Shown here piece after piece: positions 12,500 through 25,600 of a stretch of 64,000 bases of DNA. Positions within the stretch are counted from its first letter, which is position 1; each line of letters opens with the position of its first letter. This DNA is from Xestospongia bergquistia. Its lineage: Eukaryota > Porifera > Demospongiae > Haplosclerida > Petrosiidae. The notes under the pieces are model-generated. The model did not search any database and had not been told where the DNA came from. It saw only the letters and a list, made by a program, of their open reading frames with translations. Where the stretch lies: NCBI GenBank assembly GCA_963965975.1, contig OZ014418.1:694501-758500 (forward strand), written 5' to 3'. The position numbers were made by a program, and so were the translations under genes.

Positions 12500-14760
12500 C
12501 TTTAGTGGACAGAGCTCAGGTAATCATTGGACTCAAAGGTAGAGTCATGGGAAGAGGAGAAGTTGGAACTGATAATACTGACATGTTCTCAGGTGGAATG
12601 TCTTCAACATGTAGGAACCTCTCCTGTTAGTTTTACTCAATGTAATATCTCTTGTAGTGTTGTTTTAGTAGTCATAAGGTTTTTTAGTTTTAGTATTAGT
12701 TATAGTATTAGTTATAGTATTAATGTGAAATTAAATTTAGTTATAGTATTAGTTATAGTATTAGTTATAGTCATGTTTAACAGTAGTTTTTAGTTGTTAT
12801 GTAGTTAGTTATTCAATTGTGTTTTATGCACATGCTCTTGGCTTACCAGGACCAGCTGTTATACTAGCTGTACCATGCTTTCTAGTTAAGCTTAACTATA
12901 ATAACTAGAAAATCACTCATGCATGGAAGGTTAAATGCACAAACAACTCAGCCATGCACTACCTAACATGATAATTATGCTAAACGCTTTACACATTCTA
13001 TGTGGTTAATAACTAATATAATTAAGGTAGTATTAGTTATAGTTCAAAGGAAAGTTTTAATTTTAGTTTAGTTATAGTTATAGTAACATTTGAAAAAAAT
13101 ATTAGTTATAGTTTTAGTTATAGTTAACTAAAATTTTTACACTCTACTAAAAATATTTTAGTATTAGTTATAGTTAACTAAAACAACACTAATCTCTTGT
13201 AATTTATTTATTCATCCATTATCTAGCCATGTATCTATTTTCTCTATCCATCCATATTTAGGTACCAATCGTAGATTGTTTTAATGTCAACCAAATGATA
13301 TGTTAGTTACAACTGGAGGTCTAGGATGGAAGTGGTCTTGGAAGTAGTGCTGGCATGTTTGATCAACCCTACAGAGGATCTGGACTGTTTGAATTTGTAA
13401 GTAATTTTGGGGGTGGAGTCAGAACTATCTCAAGTGGTCTAGCTGGAGGTAGTCTTAACTTTACATGAATGTACTACATTGGTGAATTATATTTGTTATA
13501 ATCTCTGATTGATTTAGAACAACCATATATATCTTATTAAAAGGTATATATTATGTTCTATGAACTATTGTTGTTATAAAATACATCTAATAGATGTATT
13601 GTATTTTCTCTTATTTCTGGCTATTGAGTTTTTGAATGTAAATGACAATACGATATTAAAGTGAGAACAATGAGTGGATCCAATGGAACTAGTCTATTTT
13701 CTGGCAGTGCTAAAGGAACATGTAATAAAGATTGTATATGTCATTTGTATATATTACACTGTTTGTGTAATATTGAAAGTAAAGTGAGAGACTTAGGTTA
13801 GTATACCTGACATAAATATTATTATTATATTCATTTATTGTTATTTTATTATATTGTTATATACTATTATTAATATTAACTGACAACATACATTATAAAC
13901 AATAAAGTTAATTAATTATTACTGTGTGTACTCCAACATGATTTTATAAGTAATAGAAGAATTAATTACAGTGACATCATTAACTATTACAACTGATAAA
14001 CTTAATATACTACTCCCAGAGTACTATAAGTTAAGTATGACTGTATTAATTAAAACATTAACCATCATAGCTTATATCAACTCTCCTATTTACAATGTTA
14101 GTTAGCCCCAGCAATTTAATACAACATTAACAATCTTAAGACCTTTTTACAATAGGTGGAATAGGAATGAACACAAGATTAGAGATGGGAATGAGGATAG
14201 GTACAGGAATGTTAATTAAGATGGGGCTAGGTGGTGAAACCCCTCAGGCCTTTTCTGTAAGTTATATTATTTGGTTTTTAAATTAGTATGAAGTATTGTA
14301 ATCATAAATTAATAGTAATAGTTATTAATCATTGTCAATTATCTATTTCTATAAATTATATTTCTATATTATAATAATTATGGTATAGTTTGTAACCATA
14401 GGAAATGATGTCATCATTAAATCTGGTCTATTGTTTATATTTATACTTCTCTCTATTGTATTACTACTGGTATGAGATAATATGAGAATAAAGGTTTAGA
14501 GGTAAGTAGAATGAATGGACAAATTAACAGATGAATGGATATATGTTATGAATTAATTGACATAATGTATTGATAACAAACAATATGAGGTAACAATTAC
14601 TAGATTATATTGGTATATTAAATGTATTATGTATGATTGTAGGAATTGAGATTTGAGGACTACTTATATAACAGACAATAGATATCTCTACAATAGAGAA
14701 CAAATAAAAAGGAGATTATACTCACAAGAGGAACAAAGGAGACGCTTTCACCTTTAACTA
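12500..14760 (+). pseudogene. NUP98: NUP98-like relic with GLFG exons and GLEBS motif
   Basis: The block contains disconnected open pieces: GRVMGRGEVGT-like Gly-rich sequence (about 12,540), SAGMFDQPYRGSGLFEF (about 13,346-13,395), NGTSLFSGSAKGT (about 13,681-13,720) and a Gly/Met-rich exon ending at the donor gtaagt (about 14,156-14,259). Near 14,455-14,501 an open piece reads CITTGMR, stop, YENKGLE, donor. About 140 bp later (14,643) comes ELRFEDYLYNRQ. Joined, this resembles the GLEBS (RAE1-binding) segment of NUP98, recalled as CITAMKEYESKSLE then ELRLEDYQANRK. The in-frame TAA and broken frames mark it as a pseudogene. Telling NUP98 from a paralogue needs a database search. Confidence 0.6.
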
Positions 14761-14970
14761 GTTTGAATTCTTATAATTAATATTAAATCTTATGATAATT
14801 CATTGTTATTATCACTAGCTGTTTTTTATATATGTATGTGTTTTTTTCACTTTCAGTGCTGTAGGTTTTTTGGTTAGCATGTAAAAATATCGTGTTTTAT
14901 ATTATTCATAGCTGTCAAAATAGGGTGAGCAATTCAATATTTACGAGCCCCACCCTTCTTTGTGACCACA

Positions 14971-17900
14971 ATGGATGACTCACTCGAAAGCTACAGGAAA
15001 GCCGTCATTGATACCTTTAATTCTCAATACGCCAACCTCAATTCAGCTCTACAAGGATGTATGACAGACTTTACCAAGGAAGCATTTGCCGCTAGTCTGA
15101 TAACTGACTCTGTTATGAGAAGTGAGAATTTTGCTGACATAGCTAACGAATTTAAAACTTTATTGAAGTTGAGGAAGACTGTAGAGGAAATACAGACACA
15201 TTGTCATTGTCTTGTTAGAATTCTTGAGGATCTTGGTGGACCAGCAGCAATTGTTGGTAGGAATCTTGCAGCAGAGCTGTCAACATTAACTGCACAGTAT
15301 TGTGGTATGTCATGTTAGAATGGAATAATTAAGTGTACCTTTAATTGGAGATTATGTTTAGGAATTAGGAACTTGTGTAAAAATTTTGAAAATTCCACTG
15401 TTATGGAACTAAACAAGGTTTAGTTATAATGTCATAGTTAACACTAGTATTATTTAGTCTCATTCCCAGACTGTATACCCCCTTGGGGAGACTTGCTTCA
15501 AATTCTTGGTCCTAGTGTCATTAGCATGATCTGAGTGATCATATGACCTTGAAAAAAAATGTGTGATTAGTATATAGAAGACTACCTTTTATCTGGTGCA
15601 TATGGCAGTCTAGGGATGAGATTATAAGTCAATTCTATTGTTATATTAACATTACTTTAATTAACACTGTATAAATTGATCTGTTAATTTTAACAACCAA
15701 CTAATAGTTTACATAAGTGGTTACGATGGAATCTATAATTAATATAAATTACTCATTTATTATATAATTTGTTGTTATGTTATTATAAAGTAACTAGTTA
15801 AAGTAATAATATTAATTTTCATAATGAACTTAACTTTCACATTTTAATTATCTATACTAATGAGAGTCACACAAACAGTTAAATAATCATCATATTATGA
15901 AATATTGATCAGTTTTAGTATCATTATAAATCATTTAAAGTACTGATATATTATCATGTTATACACTATATATTGTAATTAGGGTGTGTCTTAATGCTCA
16001 TGGTTTTTCCTTGTGAGATATTGACCCCACCCATTATTGTATAATGGTAGCTCTCATATAATTAGTAAATATGCTAATTTAAATAAGAATTATAATATTA
16101 TATTTAAGTATTACTTATATTATCTTTATTATTGTAATGTCTCTTTAATTACATTAGATCTTTCAAGTCTATTTAGTCAGTATGGTCTATCATATGAAGA
16201 AGTAGATAAAGAGTGTGATGATGGAGTTTTCATTGAGGTCTCACAACATATGAATGACGACTATATAACAGCTGGTCATTGTCTTGGTTTATCAACTGAA
16301 AAAGTGCGTCACATTTCACAAAGTGATAAAAATGATGTACAAAAGAAGAATGAGTTGTTGTGGACATGGAAAAGGAAAAATGGGAGTGGAGCTACTTCCA
16401 AAGAATTGGTGAAAGCTTTCTTGAAAATGGAAGATCGATTCATAGCTGAATCTATATTAAGATATCTTTCTAAGAAATTTAAATCAGATTTAAGTCCAAG
16501 TGCTTGCATTCTTAATCCACAAAAGGCTAAAAAGAATTGGGAAGAATTAACACCAAGTGAAAAGGAAGCAGTGCGAAATAAGCTGATGGATGAAAATCAT
16601 GATGTACGTAAAGCATACACTGTTTTTGTTGCCCAACTAGTACATTCTTTTAAAGAGCGCAAAGTGGACCCAATGGATATTCAGTGGGTTGCAAATAGCT
16701 TTGGTGCTTTAGAAAGCAGGCAAGAAAATACCACTGTCTTCAATTTTAGTAAAGATGACAGTATTGCTGCTGTTTTTTCAGAGTTAACCAGGTATTGTAC
16801 ATGGTTTAACTATGAGCTACTTCAGGTTATCCTTGATATTTTGGGCAACAATTGTGAGAAACAGTACTTAAAGTTATATGAAGAGGAGCATTTAATCCCA
16901 TACTTAACTCGCTCCATTTTTGACATACCATGTACTCCATTACAAGACTCTCAACTTACTAGTGTTCTTCTTAAAGTGTCTGCAGATCTTGTCATAACTG
17001 GAGGAGAAGTAAAAGCTATTCAACGTAACCTTGCCAAATTACTGGGTTTTCAAAGTAGTGCTATCTTACACTTCCATAATTACAATGAAGGTTGTATTGA
17101 ATTAGTATTTAGTCTTCCTACAGTAGTATTGGAGAATAGCTCTCCTAAATCCAAGCTGTTCACTTACATTGAATGGGACAAGTCAAGTCAATCTTACAAA
17201 GTTAATGTTGATCTAGCGACTGTATTGTAAGTATTAATTTAAATATATTCTCACTTTACGATCATATTTTAGATCATATTCTGAGAAACCAGAAGTATCT
17301 ATAATTGTTAAGTTGCTGCATGAAAAAGAGGATGCTCTTAATGAACTTTTAGAGAGAGAAAAGACAAAACAAAGTTAGTTATTGTATATATTCTGACTAA
17401 TACTACAGTGTGTTATCAATTACATACATAACTACTAGTTGGCCATCAACTCATCATATTATATTCTAAACTCTGTATGATTACTTTCACTGACAGCTAA
17501 TAATAATTAGTACTCACTGTATTATATGTGTATATTTTATTAGTACTAGGACACAGTATGGACAGAGAAGGACCACAAGATCAATCATCAACTGACACTT
17601 TATCAGGTACATGTAAATTAATGGAGATATAACTATGTACCTAATGTAAACAGAAAAGATGAAACTATCAGAGAAAATGAGTAAGGCAAAGACCTTAGAG
17701 ATAGAGGAGTTAACCAGACATAAAGAAGGTGAGCTATAATACTGATAGTAGTACATACCATATATGGTTATGTTCTATAGTTACTAATAAAGTGTTAATA
17801 GAGAAACAAGAAAAGATTGAGGCATTACAAATGGAAATAAAATCACTAAATATAGAAGTAATGGAGAGAGAAGAAAGTGGAATCAGTCAGTTAATGGAGA

Positions 17901-19098
17901 AGATTAAAGGTAAGTAAAATATAAAATGTCATTACGGAAGTTGAAGGCAAACATCCAATCTACTTCATAATTTCATATTCTGCTTTGAAGTTTTCCGAAA
18001 ATATTCAATTCTAATTTACAGTTTTATCCTAAAATTCCAATTCTATTTTCTATCCTTCAATGGAATATTTAACAAATAAAATCCTATACCCCATCCTAAC
18101 TGGAAACATATCCTTTCACTCCATTTTAAGAGACAGCTCATAGTGCTTGCACTCTGTGCTTCAATTCAGTGAGACTTCATTGAGCAATGGAAAAAAGAAT
18201 TCAGCTTACCTATGTTATGACATATATTTACAAAACTACAATTATTCTAAATAGAATTCAATTAACATTTTAATTATCATTAATATAAATTATTGTAGAT
18301 CCAAGAATTATTGACATAAAATTGAAGAAGACATTAGAAGTTAGTCAGTTAAAATCTAAACAGAAAGGTGAGAACTTAGCAGATATTATTAACATTTATT
18401 GTCTTTTCTCATTATATGCTCCTGTTATTATATATAATTATTATGTTTTAAATCTATACATGTCTGTACATGTGCTTTGTATTATATAGAATTACAGAAG
18501 GAGCTACAATCATTACAAGAGATAACAACGTCTCTTACTTTACAACTAAGAGAGAAAGAGGAAAGAAATGTTCGTTTAACAGAGAACATAAAAGGTATAT
18601 TAACAACATGTATAGCTCTTTACTTTATCTATTGTAGATCTGAGGTCTAGGATATTAGAGGTGAGAGATCTCCTTAAAACTAGTCATCCAAAGCTAAGTC
18701 AAAAACTTGAGGAACCACTCACTAGCAAACAAGAAGGTATATGTACACCTGTTCTTTATATAACTTATCTACTCCTGTACATTCTTTATCACTTCATATT
18801 TCAGACATAGAAGCATATGAGTTGGTTGACAAGATGAAAACACTAGAGGACCTCACATCTACTGTCCAAGAAAGAGAAGGTATTATATAACTACTCAAAA
18901 TGTACAACATCTTATATTGTGTATTGTGTAGCTACTGACAGACAAAAAGAGATTACAAAATTACAGGAGATGATTAGTTCACTAACTCTTCAATTGACAG
19001 AGAACGATAAAATCATTACTCAGTTAACATCAAAAAATACAGAAAGCCAAGAGGAATCATCAGATGATGAAGAACTACCAAGTAAGCTGTTATTATAA
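14971..19098 (+). CDS. Death-domain/coiled-coil protein, copy 2
   Basis: The exon plan and phases are those of copy 1. The first exons are 14,971-15,304, 16,158-17,226 and 17,273-17,373, followed by eight small phase-1 exons up to 19,081 (or the stop at 19,096-19,098). Every exon I translated is open. The protein starts MDDSLESYRKAVIDTFNSQY. Its second exon carries the same Death domain and unrecognised helical region, and the coiled coil ends in an acidic ESQEESSDDEELP tract. Upstream sequence differs from copies 1 and 3: it begins after the NUP98-like relic, so this copy has a different promoter region. An alternative GTG start nine bases upstream is less likely. Confidence 0.8.
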
Positions 19099-19445
19099 CT
19101 TTAGTAATATTTAAAACATGTCATTAAACTACAATGTATATATGGTACAGTATGTAGTGGTTTGTAGCACACTCTTATAACATATGATAACTTTAAAATT
19201 TCACATGCAACAACAGTATGTAAAGTTTATTACATGAAGATACAAGTCTATTTCATTAGTTGCTTTCATCATCACTACCTGCTGTCAATATTGAGTAAGA
19301 ACATTGTTGTTATAGTAACCTAACACTAGTAATGGCATCATCTTCTTTGTTAGGCCTTGACAATTTATATTTGAGCATGTTAGAGTGTGTGTATAACTAT
19401 TGTTGTGTGTGTAAAATATTATATAGTAACTATGTTTTATTATAG

Positions 19446-20008
19446 GAGACATTGGAAGTGTTAAGTGGACTAATGATAGTGTTATACTTACTTCATCTAC
19501 TGTGGCAGAATGTAAAGAAGTGATACATCAATTAAAGAGACGACGACACACAACATGGAGGATTGTACTCAACAGATTATCTCCTCAAAGCTTACTAACA
19601 GTATTAACTGATATTAATGAATGTAAAGTGTGGAGACTTGATATACATAACACTCATTTTGATAGTAACTGTATCAGTCAACTATTACAAGTAATAACTT
19701 ATAACAAAACAATGGAGGGACTACGTCTTTACTCCTCACCTCTCTTACCAAATACTTACCAATTACTAACAACAGCTCTAACTAACAATACAATAATCAA
19801 GGTAATAGTCTTGTGGCATGATCCTACCATTACTGATAATGATATACCACATTTCTCTCATTTAATCAATAATAATAATACATTAGAAGAACTATATCTC
19901 GCTGACTGTACTAATATTACTAAATTTGGTATACAACAATTACAAAATGTTGTTGTTAATAATAATAGTTTGAAGGGTTTGTATGTTAATGGTAATACAC
20001 TCCGTTAA
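19446..20008 (+). CDS. Leucine-rich-repeat exon, copy 2
   Basis: The exon starts after acceptor attatag and encodes the same repeats as copy 1, but the strand residues differ: RLDIHN, GLRLYS, VIVLWH, ELYLAD and GLYVNG. A start codon resembling the MASSSS first exon is present at 19,332, but its splice donor is changed (cgtattt to ttatattt). A stand-alone model is therefore weaker here, and joining to the Death/coiled-coil exon ending at 19,081 (phase 1, intron of 364 bp) is easier than in the other units. Confidence 0.75.
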
Positions 20009-21377
20009 TTATTAGTTATTTTTGTACTATTGTTATTGTATTTTTTAATAAAAATAAATTATTTTAAATTCCAATAAGTCAATTATTAATTAAATACTTT
20101 AGTTTCCAGTTCTTTGTCTTCTAAAAAAGTTAACAATTTTTATAATTCACTTCTCTAAAAAACTCTACTTCTCTACTTGACAATTGACCACGCCTACATT
20201 AATTAATAATAAAAAGCTTCAATATTGTTATTTCTAATATTTACAAATACAATTATAACAAACAAACTAGACTAAATTGTACATTAATAGTCCTCTAGTT
20301 AGTAGCTATATAAAATTAAATATTATCACTACGTCTAATACCATTAATTAATACTGCTAATAAAAAATCCATTAATTAAAGCCACTTAATTTGTCAAATC
20401 ACTTAAAAACTTATTTCCTACACACAAAATTCACTTAACAAGTTGTTATATTTAATAACACGTTCTATTTAATAATACACTCACTTTTAACAATTCCGTT
20501 AAAGTACTGATCCATACAACATCAGATGATTTCTTGATAACATTACAACTATTAACTTACTACTAAATAAACTTAGTTTATATTAACAGTAGTAGACTGT
20601 ATCTAGTAGTTAGCAGTTTTGCTAGTTAGTTATCTTCTATCATTAGTAGTTTCTAGTAAAGAAGACTTAAAGCAGTAAAGACTTAAACAGCAAACTTTTT
20701 CTCACCGACAGCTGCTGGTTTCTCCAGCTGCTACTTTAATGGGTGTGGTTTGTAACTATGGAAAAATGCAAACCGCGAATAAACATGGCGGTAAGAGTGA
20801 TGTTTTATCATTAAACAAACTACAGACTGAAGGAAGAGGAGGAGACAAAGGAATATTATATCAATAGTTCATATGATGTCTGTTCTAGTCATAACATTGT
20901 ACCACTGAATGCATTAAGACTGAAATCACTGCACAAAAAGAAAGATCACACAGAATTGTTATAGAAGGTAATGACTCTGTAGATTGTTTCACTGGTAAGT
21001 ATATTAAATGTATATATACTACAAGAGATATCAATATACAGACCAAGAATTAACACATAATGTGTCAATAATTTACCTTCTACTTTGTAGGACCATAGAT
21101 ATTAGAGTACTCTAATATCTATGGTAGGACATGTTTGAAAATGGACATTCTACAACTGCTGGATGGATTTGCTCCAGTTACATTAAAATTAAAATCAATC
21201 AAAATAAAGGAATGATTATAATTCCATTATTTTGTATTTTATGATGTCAGGTTCTATCATTGAAACTGTTCTTTATTAAATAATGGAAAATTGGGTGAAG
21301 TCATCAAATCACTTGAAACTTTTTATGAAGTCAAAGTTATAGGTCCTTGTTAAGTGACATTAATATCACTACTCTAA
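20009..21377. other. AT-rich spacer, unit 2/3
   Basis: This closely copies 9043-10,410, including an AATAAA after the LRR stop, the conserved ATGGCG/gtaaga site near 20,785 and the 34-bp palindrome at 21,092-21,125. I see no intact gene. Confidence 0.6.
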
Positions 21378-22050
21378 AAACAGTGATGTTCTAGTTGAAG
21401 CTCAAGAGAAACTGTCTACTGTTATAGAGCTCCTTCGTCAAATAGCATCTGAACTTACAAACAAGGACCCAGCAAAATTCTATAAATTATACACTAATGG
21501 TGTCCAAGAATTTGTTGAAGCATTTTCTTTTTTTGTTTTCCTGAAAGAAGGTAGGTTGATATCTTTTATTGAGATGCAACAATGGTTGACGTTCTCAAAG
21601 AAAGAGTCAATTGAAGAACAAGAACAATCTAGACAAGTAATAGAATATGGTGACAACTTTGACCAATCAAATATTCTTACCACTAACAATGAAGAGAAAC
21701 AATTTGTCTTTCCTCTAACAGAATTAGAGTATGTTCTTGGTGTTGCTGATTTAACTGGTGAGCTAATGAGATTGACTGTCAATGCTGTTGGTAATGGTAA
21801 CTGGACATTACCTTTCTCTATTCTTTGCTTCATTTGAAGCATCCAAAGATGTTATCAAAGTCTACGGCCCATCACACGAGACATACCACGTAAATTACAG
21901 ACAATGAATGACAGTGTCTCTAAGATTGAACAAGTGTGTTATTCTATTAAAATTAGAGGTTCTGAACAACTTCCTAAACATATTTATTTACTATCAGAGT
22001 CACAAACTCTTCAAGAAACAGAAGAATGGCCAGACAGCCATCAAATGTAA
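21378..22050 (+). pseudogene. TSNAX: TSNAX-like, copy 3, 5'-deleted with a stop codon
   Basis: A deletion joins the upstream spacer directly to codons for [11 protein letters not shown]. Exon 1, its intron and the [11 protein letters not shown] segment are missing. In the remaining frame a CGA codon (Arg in the other copies) is TGA at 21,835, in the segment CFIRSIQRC. Near 21,985 the LPKHILPVES region is also altered. This is the most damaged of the four copies. Confidence 0.9.
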
Positions 22051-22219
22051 TCCATCAGTTATCTTGTGATGTCATGGGAAAAAATTAAAAACGATTGGTA
22101 TTTTGTATTCATAACTGATAGTAACCTACATTGAAAACAACATGTGATATTAAAATTGGTGCATTCCAACATGCTCTTTGTAAGCTTCTGTATCTAAAAT
22201 TATCATGAGATTACATCAT

Positions 22220-22437
22220 TCAAAATACCCTATAAATCTAAAAATAGTAACCATGTGGTAGAAATGTATTGCTACATAACCAATTACATGAAGAAGTAAC
22301 CATTTAAGGTTAGTCTTTAAAAACTCACATTTAAATATTTCACTCCATTCTGTTTGAAGAGTACGAGAAGCTACAGCAAGACTACCTCCAATTCTGTTAA
22401 AAACAGTTAGAAAATTTGTACAATGATCTTGTACTTG
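22220..22437 (-). pseudogene. Kelch-gene 3' fragment, copy 3
   Basis: The piece is the same truncated tail as at 2210-2437, with the same breakpoint after gtactt. Units 1 and 3 are therefore more closely related to each other here than to unit 2. It encodes only the end of the shared helical domain on the minus strand. Confidence 0.75.
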
Positions 22438-22665
22438 AATAAAGTCAATTAAAATAGAAGAATGACTACACTAGATGTAATCACTTACTTTTGAGTTTGT
22501 TTACTACACAAGACATCACTTGCTTTTTAATTTTACTTGCTTTTTACTTTTGAGTTTCTTACAGATGTAATTATTAATTGTTACTCCGCCTACTGTTTAT
22601 TTAGTTGCTATGAATATATAATATCCCATTCCTGTGGAAACATTCCTGTCTTTAGCCACTTTTCA

Positions 22666-25600
22666 ATGGATGACTCACTCGAAAACTACAGGAAAGCCGT
22701 TATTGATACCTTTAATTCTCAATATGCCAAGCTCAGTTCAGCTCTACGAGGATGTATGACAAAATTTACTGAGGAAGCATTTGCTGTTAAGCTGATATCT
22801 GAGTCTGTTATGAGAAGTGAGAATTTTGCTGACATAGCTAACGAATTTAAAACTGTATTGAAGTTGAGGAAGACTGTAGAGGAAATACAGAAACATTGTC
22901 ATTGTCTTGTTAGAATTCTTGAGGATCTTGGTGGACCAGCAGCAATTGTTGGTAGTAATCTTGCTACAGAGCTGTCAACATTAACTGCACAGTATCGTGG
23001 TATGTCATGTTAGAATGGAATAATTAAGTGTACCTTTAATTGGAGATCATGTTTAGGAATTAGGAACTTGTGCAAAAATTTTGAAAATTCCATTGTTATG
23101 GAACTAAACAAGCTTTAGTTATAATGCCATAGTTAACACTAGTATTATTTAGTCTCATTCCCAGACTGTATACCCCCTTGGGGAGACTTGCTTCAAATTC
23201 TTGGTCCTAGTGTCATTAGCATGATCTGAGTCATCATATGACCTTGAAAAAAAATGTGTGATTAGTATATAGAAGACTACCTTTTATCTGGTGCATATGG
23301 CAGTCTAGGGATGAGATTATAAGTCAATTCTATTATTATATTAACATTACTTTAATTAACACTGTAAAAATTGATCTGTTTATTTTAACAACCAACTAAT
23401 AGTTTACATAAGTGGTTACTATGGAATCTATAATTAATATAAATTACTCATTTATTATATAATTTGTTGTTATGTTATTATAAAGTAACTAGTTAAAGTA
23501 ATAATATTAATTTTCATAATGTTCATGAACTTAACTTTCACATTTTAATTATCTATACTAATGAGAGTCACACAAAGAGTTAAATAATCATCATATTATG
23601 AGATATTAATCAGTTCTAGTATCATTATAAATCATTTAAAGTACTGATATATTATCATGTTATACACTATATATTGTAATTAGGGTGTGTCTTAATGCTC
23701 ATGGTTTTTCCTTGTGAGATATTGACCCCACCCATTATTGTATAATGGTAGCTCTCATATAATTAGTAAATATGCTAATTTAAATAAGAATTATATATTT
23801 AAGTATTACTTATATTATCTTTATTATTGTAATGTCTCTTTAATTACATTAGATCTTTCCAGTCTATTCAGTCAGTATGGTCTATCATATGAAGAAGTAG
23901 ATAAAGAGTGTGATGATGGAGTTTTCATTGAGGTCTCACAACATATGAATGATGACTATATAACAGCTGGTCATTGTCTTGGTTTATCAACTGAAAAAGT
24001 GCGTCACATTTCACAAAATGATAAAAGTGATGTACAAAAGAAGAATGAGTTGTTGTGGGCATGGAAAAGAAAAAATGGGAGTAGAGCTACTTCCAAAGAA
24101 TTGGTGAAAGCTTTCTTGAAAATGGAAGATCGATTCATAGCTGAATCTATATTAAGATATCTTTCTAAGAAATTTAAATCAGATTTAAGTCAAAGTGGTT
24201 GTATTCTTAATCCACAAAAGGCTAAAAAGAATTGGGAAGAATTAACACCAAGTGAAAAGGAAGCAGTGCGAAATAAGCTGATGGATGAAAATCATGATGT
24301 ACGTAAAGCGTACACTGTTTTTGTTGCCCAACTAGTACATTCTTTTAAAGAGTGCAAAGTGGACCCAATGGATATTCAGTGGGTTGCAAATAGCTTTGGT
24401 GCTTTAGAAAGCAGGCAAGAAAATACCACTGTCTTCAATTTTAGTAAAGATGACAGTATTGCTGCTGTTTTTTCAGAGTTAACCAGGTATTGTACATGGT
24501 TTAACTATGAGCCACTTCAAGTTATCCTTGATATTTTGGGCAACAATTGTGAGAAACAGTACTTAAAGTTATATAAAGAGGAGCATCTCATCCCATACTT
24601 AACTCACTCCATTTTTGACATACCATGTACTCCATTACAAGACTCTCAACTTACTAGTGTTCTTCTTAAAGTGTCTGCAGATCTTGTCATAACTGGAGGA
24701 GAAGTAAAAGCTATTCAACGTAACCTTGCCAAATTACTGGGTTTTCAAAGTAGTGCTATCTTACACTTCCGTAATTACAATGAAGGTTGTATTGAATTAG
24801 TATTTAGTCTTCCTACGGTAGTATTGGAGAATAGCTCTCCTAAATCCAAGCTGTTCACTTACATTGAATGGGACAAGTCAAGTCAATCTTACAAAGTTAA
24901 TGTTGATCTAGCGACTGTATTGTAAGTATTATTTTAAATATATTCTCAATTTATGATCATATTTTAGATCATATTCTGAGAAACCAGAAGTATCTTTACT
25001 TGTTAAGTTGCTGCATGAGAAAGAGGATGTTCTTAACGAACTTTTAGAGAGAGAAAAGACAAAACAATGTTAGTTATTTTATATGTATATATTCTGACTG
25101 ATACTACATTGTGTTATCAATTACATACATAACTACTAGTTGGCCATCAAGTCATCATGTTATATTCTAAACTCACTTTCACTGACAGCTAATGATAATA
25201 ATCATCACTGTATTATATGTGTATATTTTATTAGTACTAGGACACAGTATGGACAGAGAAGGATCACAAGATCAATCATCAACTGACACTTTATCAGGTA
25301 CATGTACATTAATGGAGATATAACTATGTACCTAATGTAAACAGAGAAGCTGAAACTATCAGAGAAAATGAGTAAGGCAAAGACCTTAGAGATAGAGGAG
25401 TTAACCAGACATAAAGAAGGTGAGCTAAAATACTGTTAGTAGTACATACCATATATGGTTATGTTCTATAGCTACTGATAAAGTGTTAGTAGAGAAACAA
25501 GAAAAGATTGAGGCATTACAAATGGAACTAAAATCACTAAATGTAGAAGTAATGGAGAGAGAAGAAAGTGGAATCAGTCAGTTAATGGAGAAGATTAAAG

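Noticed and set aside
8471-20008. Diversity-generating retroelement-style mutagenesis of the LRR exons
   Set aside because: Variable codons are not restricted to adenine positions and no reverse transcriptase or template repeat is in the window. Selection or gene conversion explains the pattern better.
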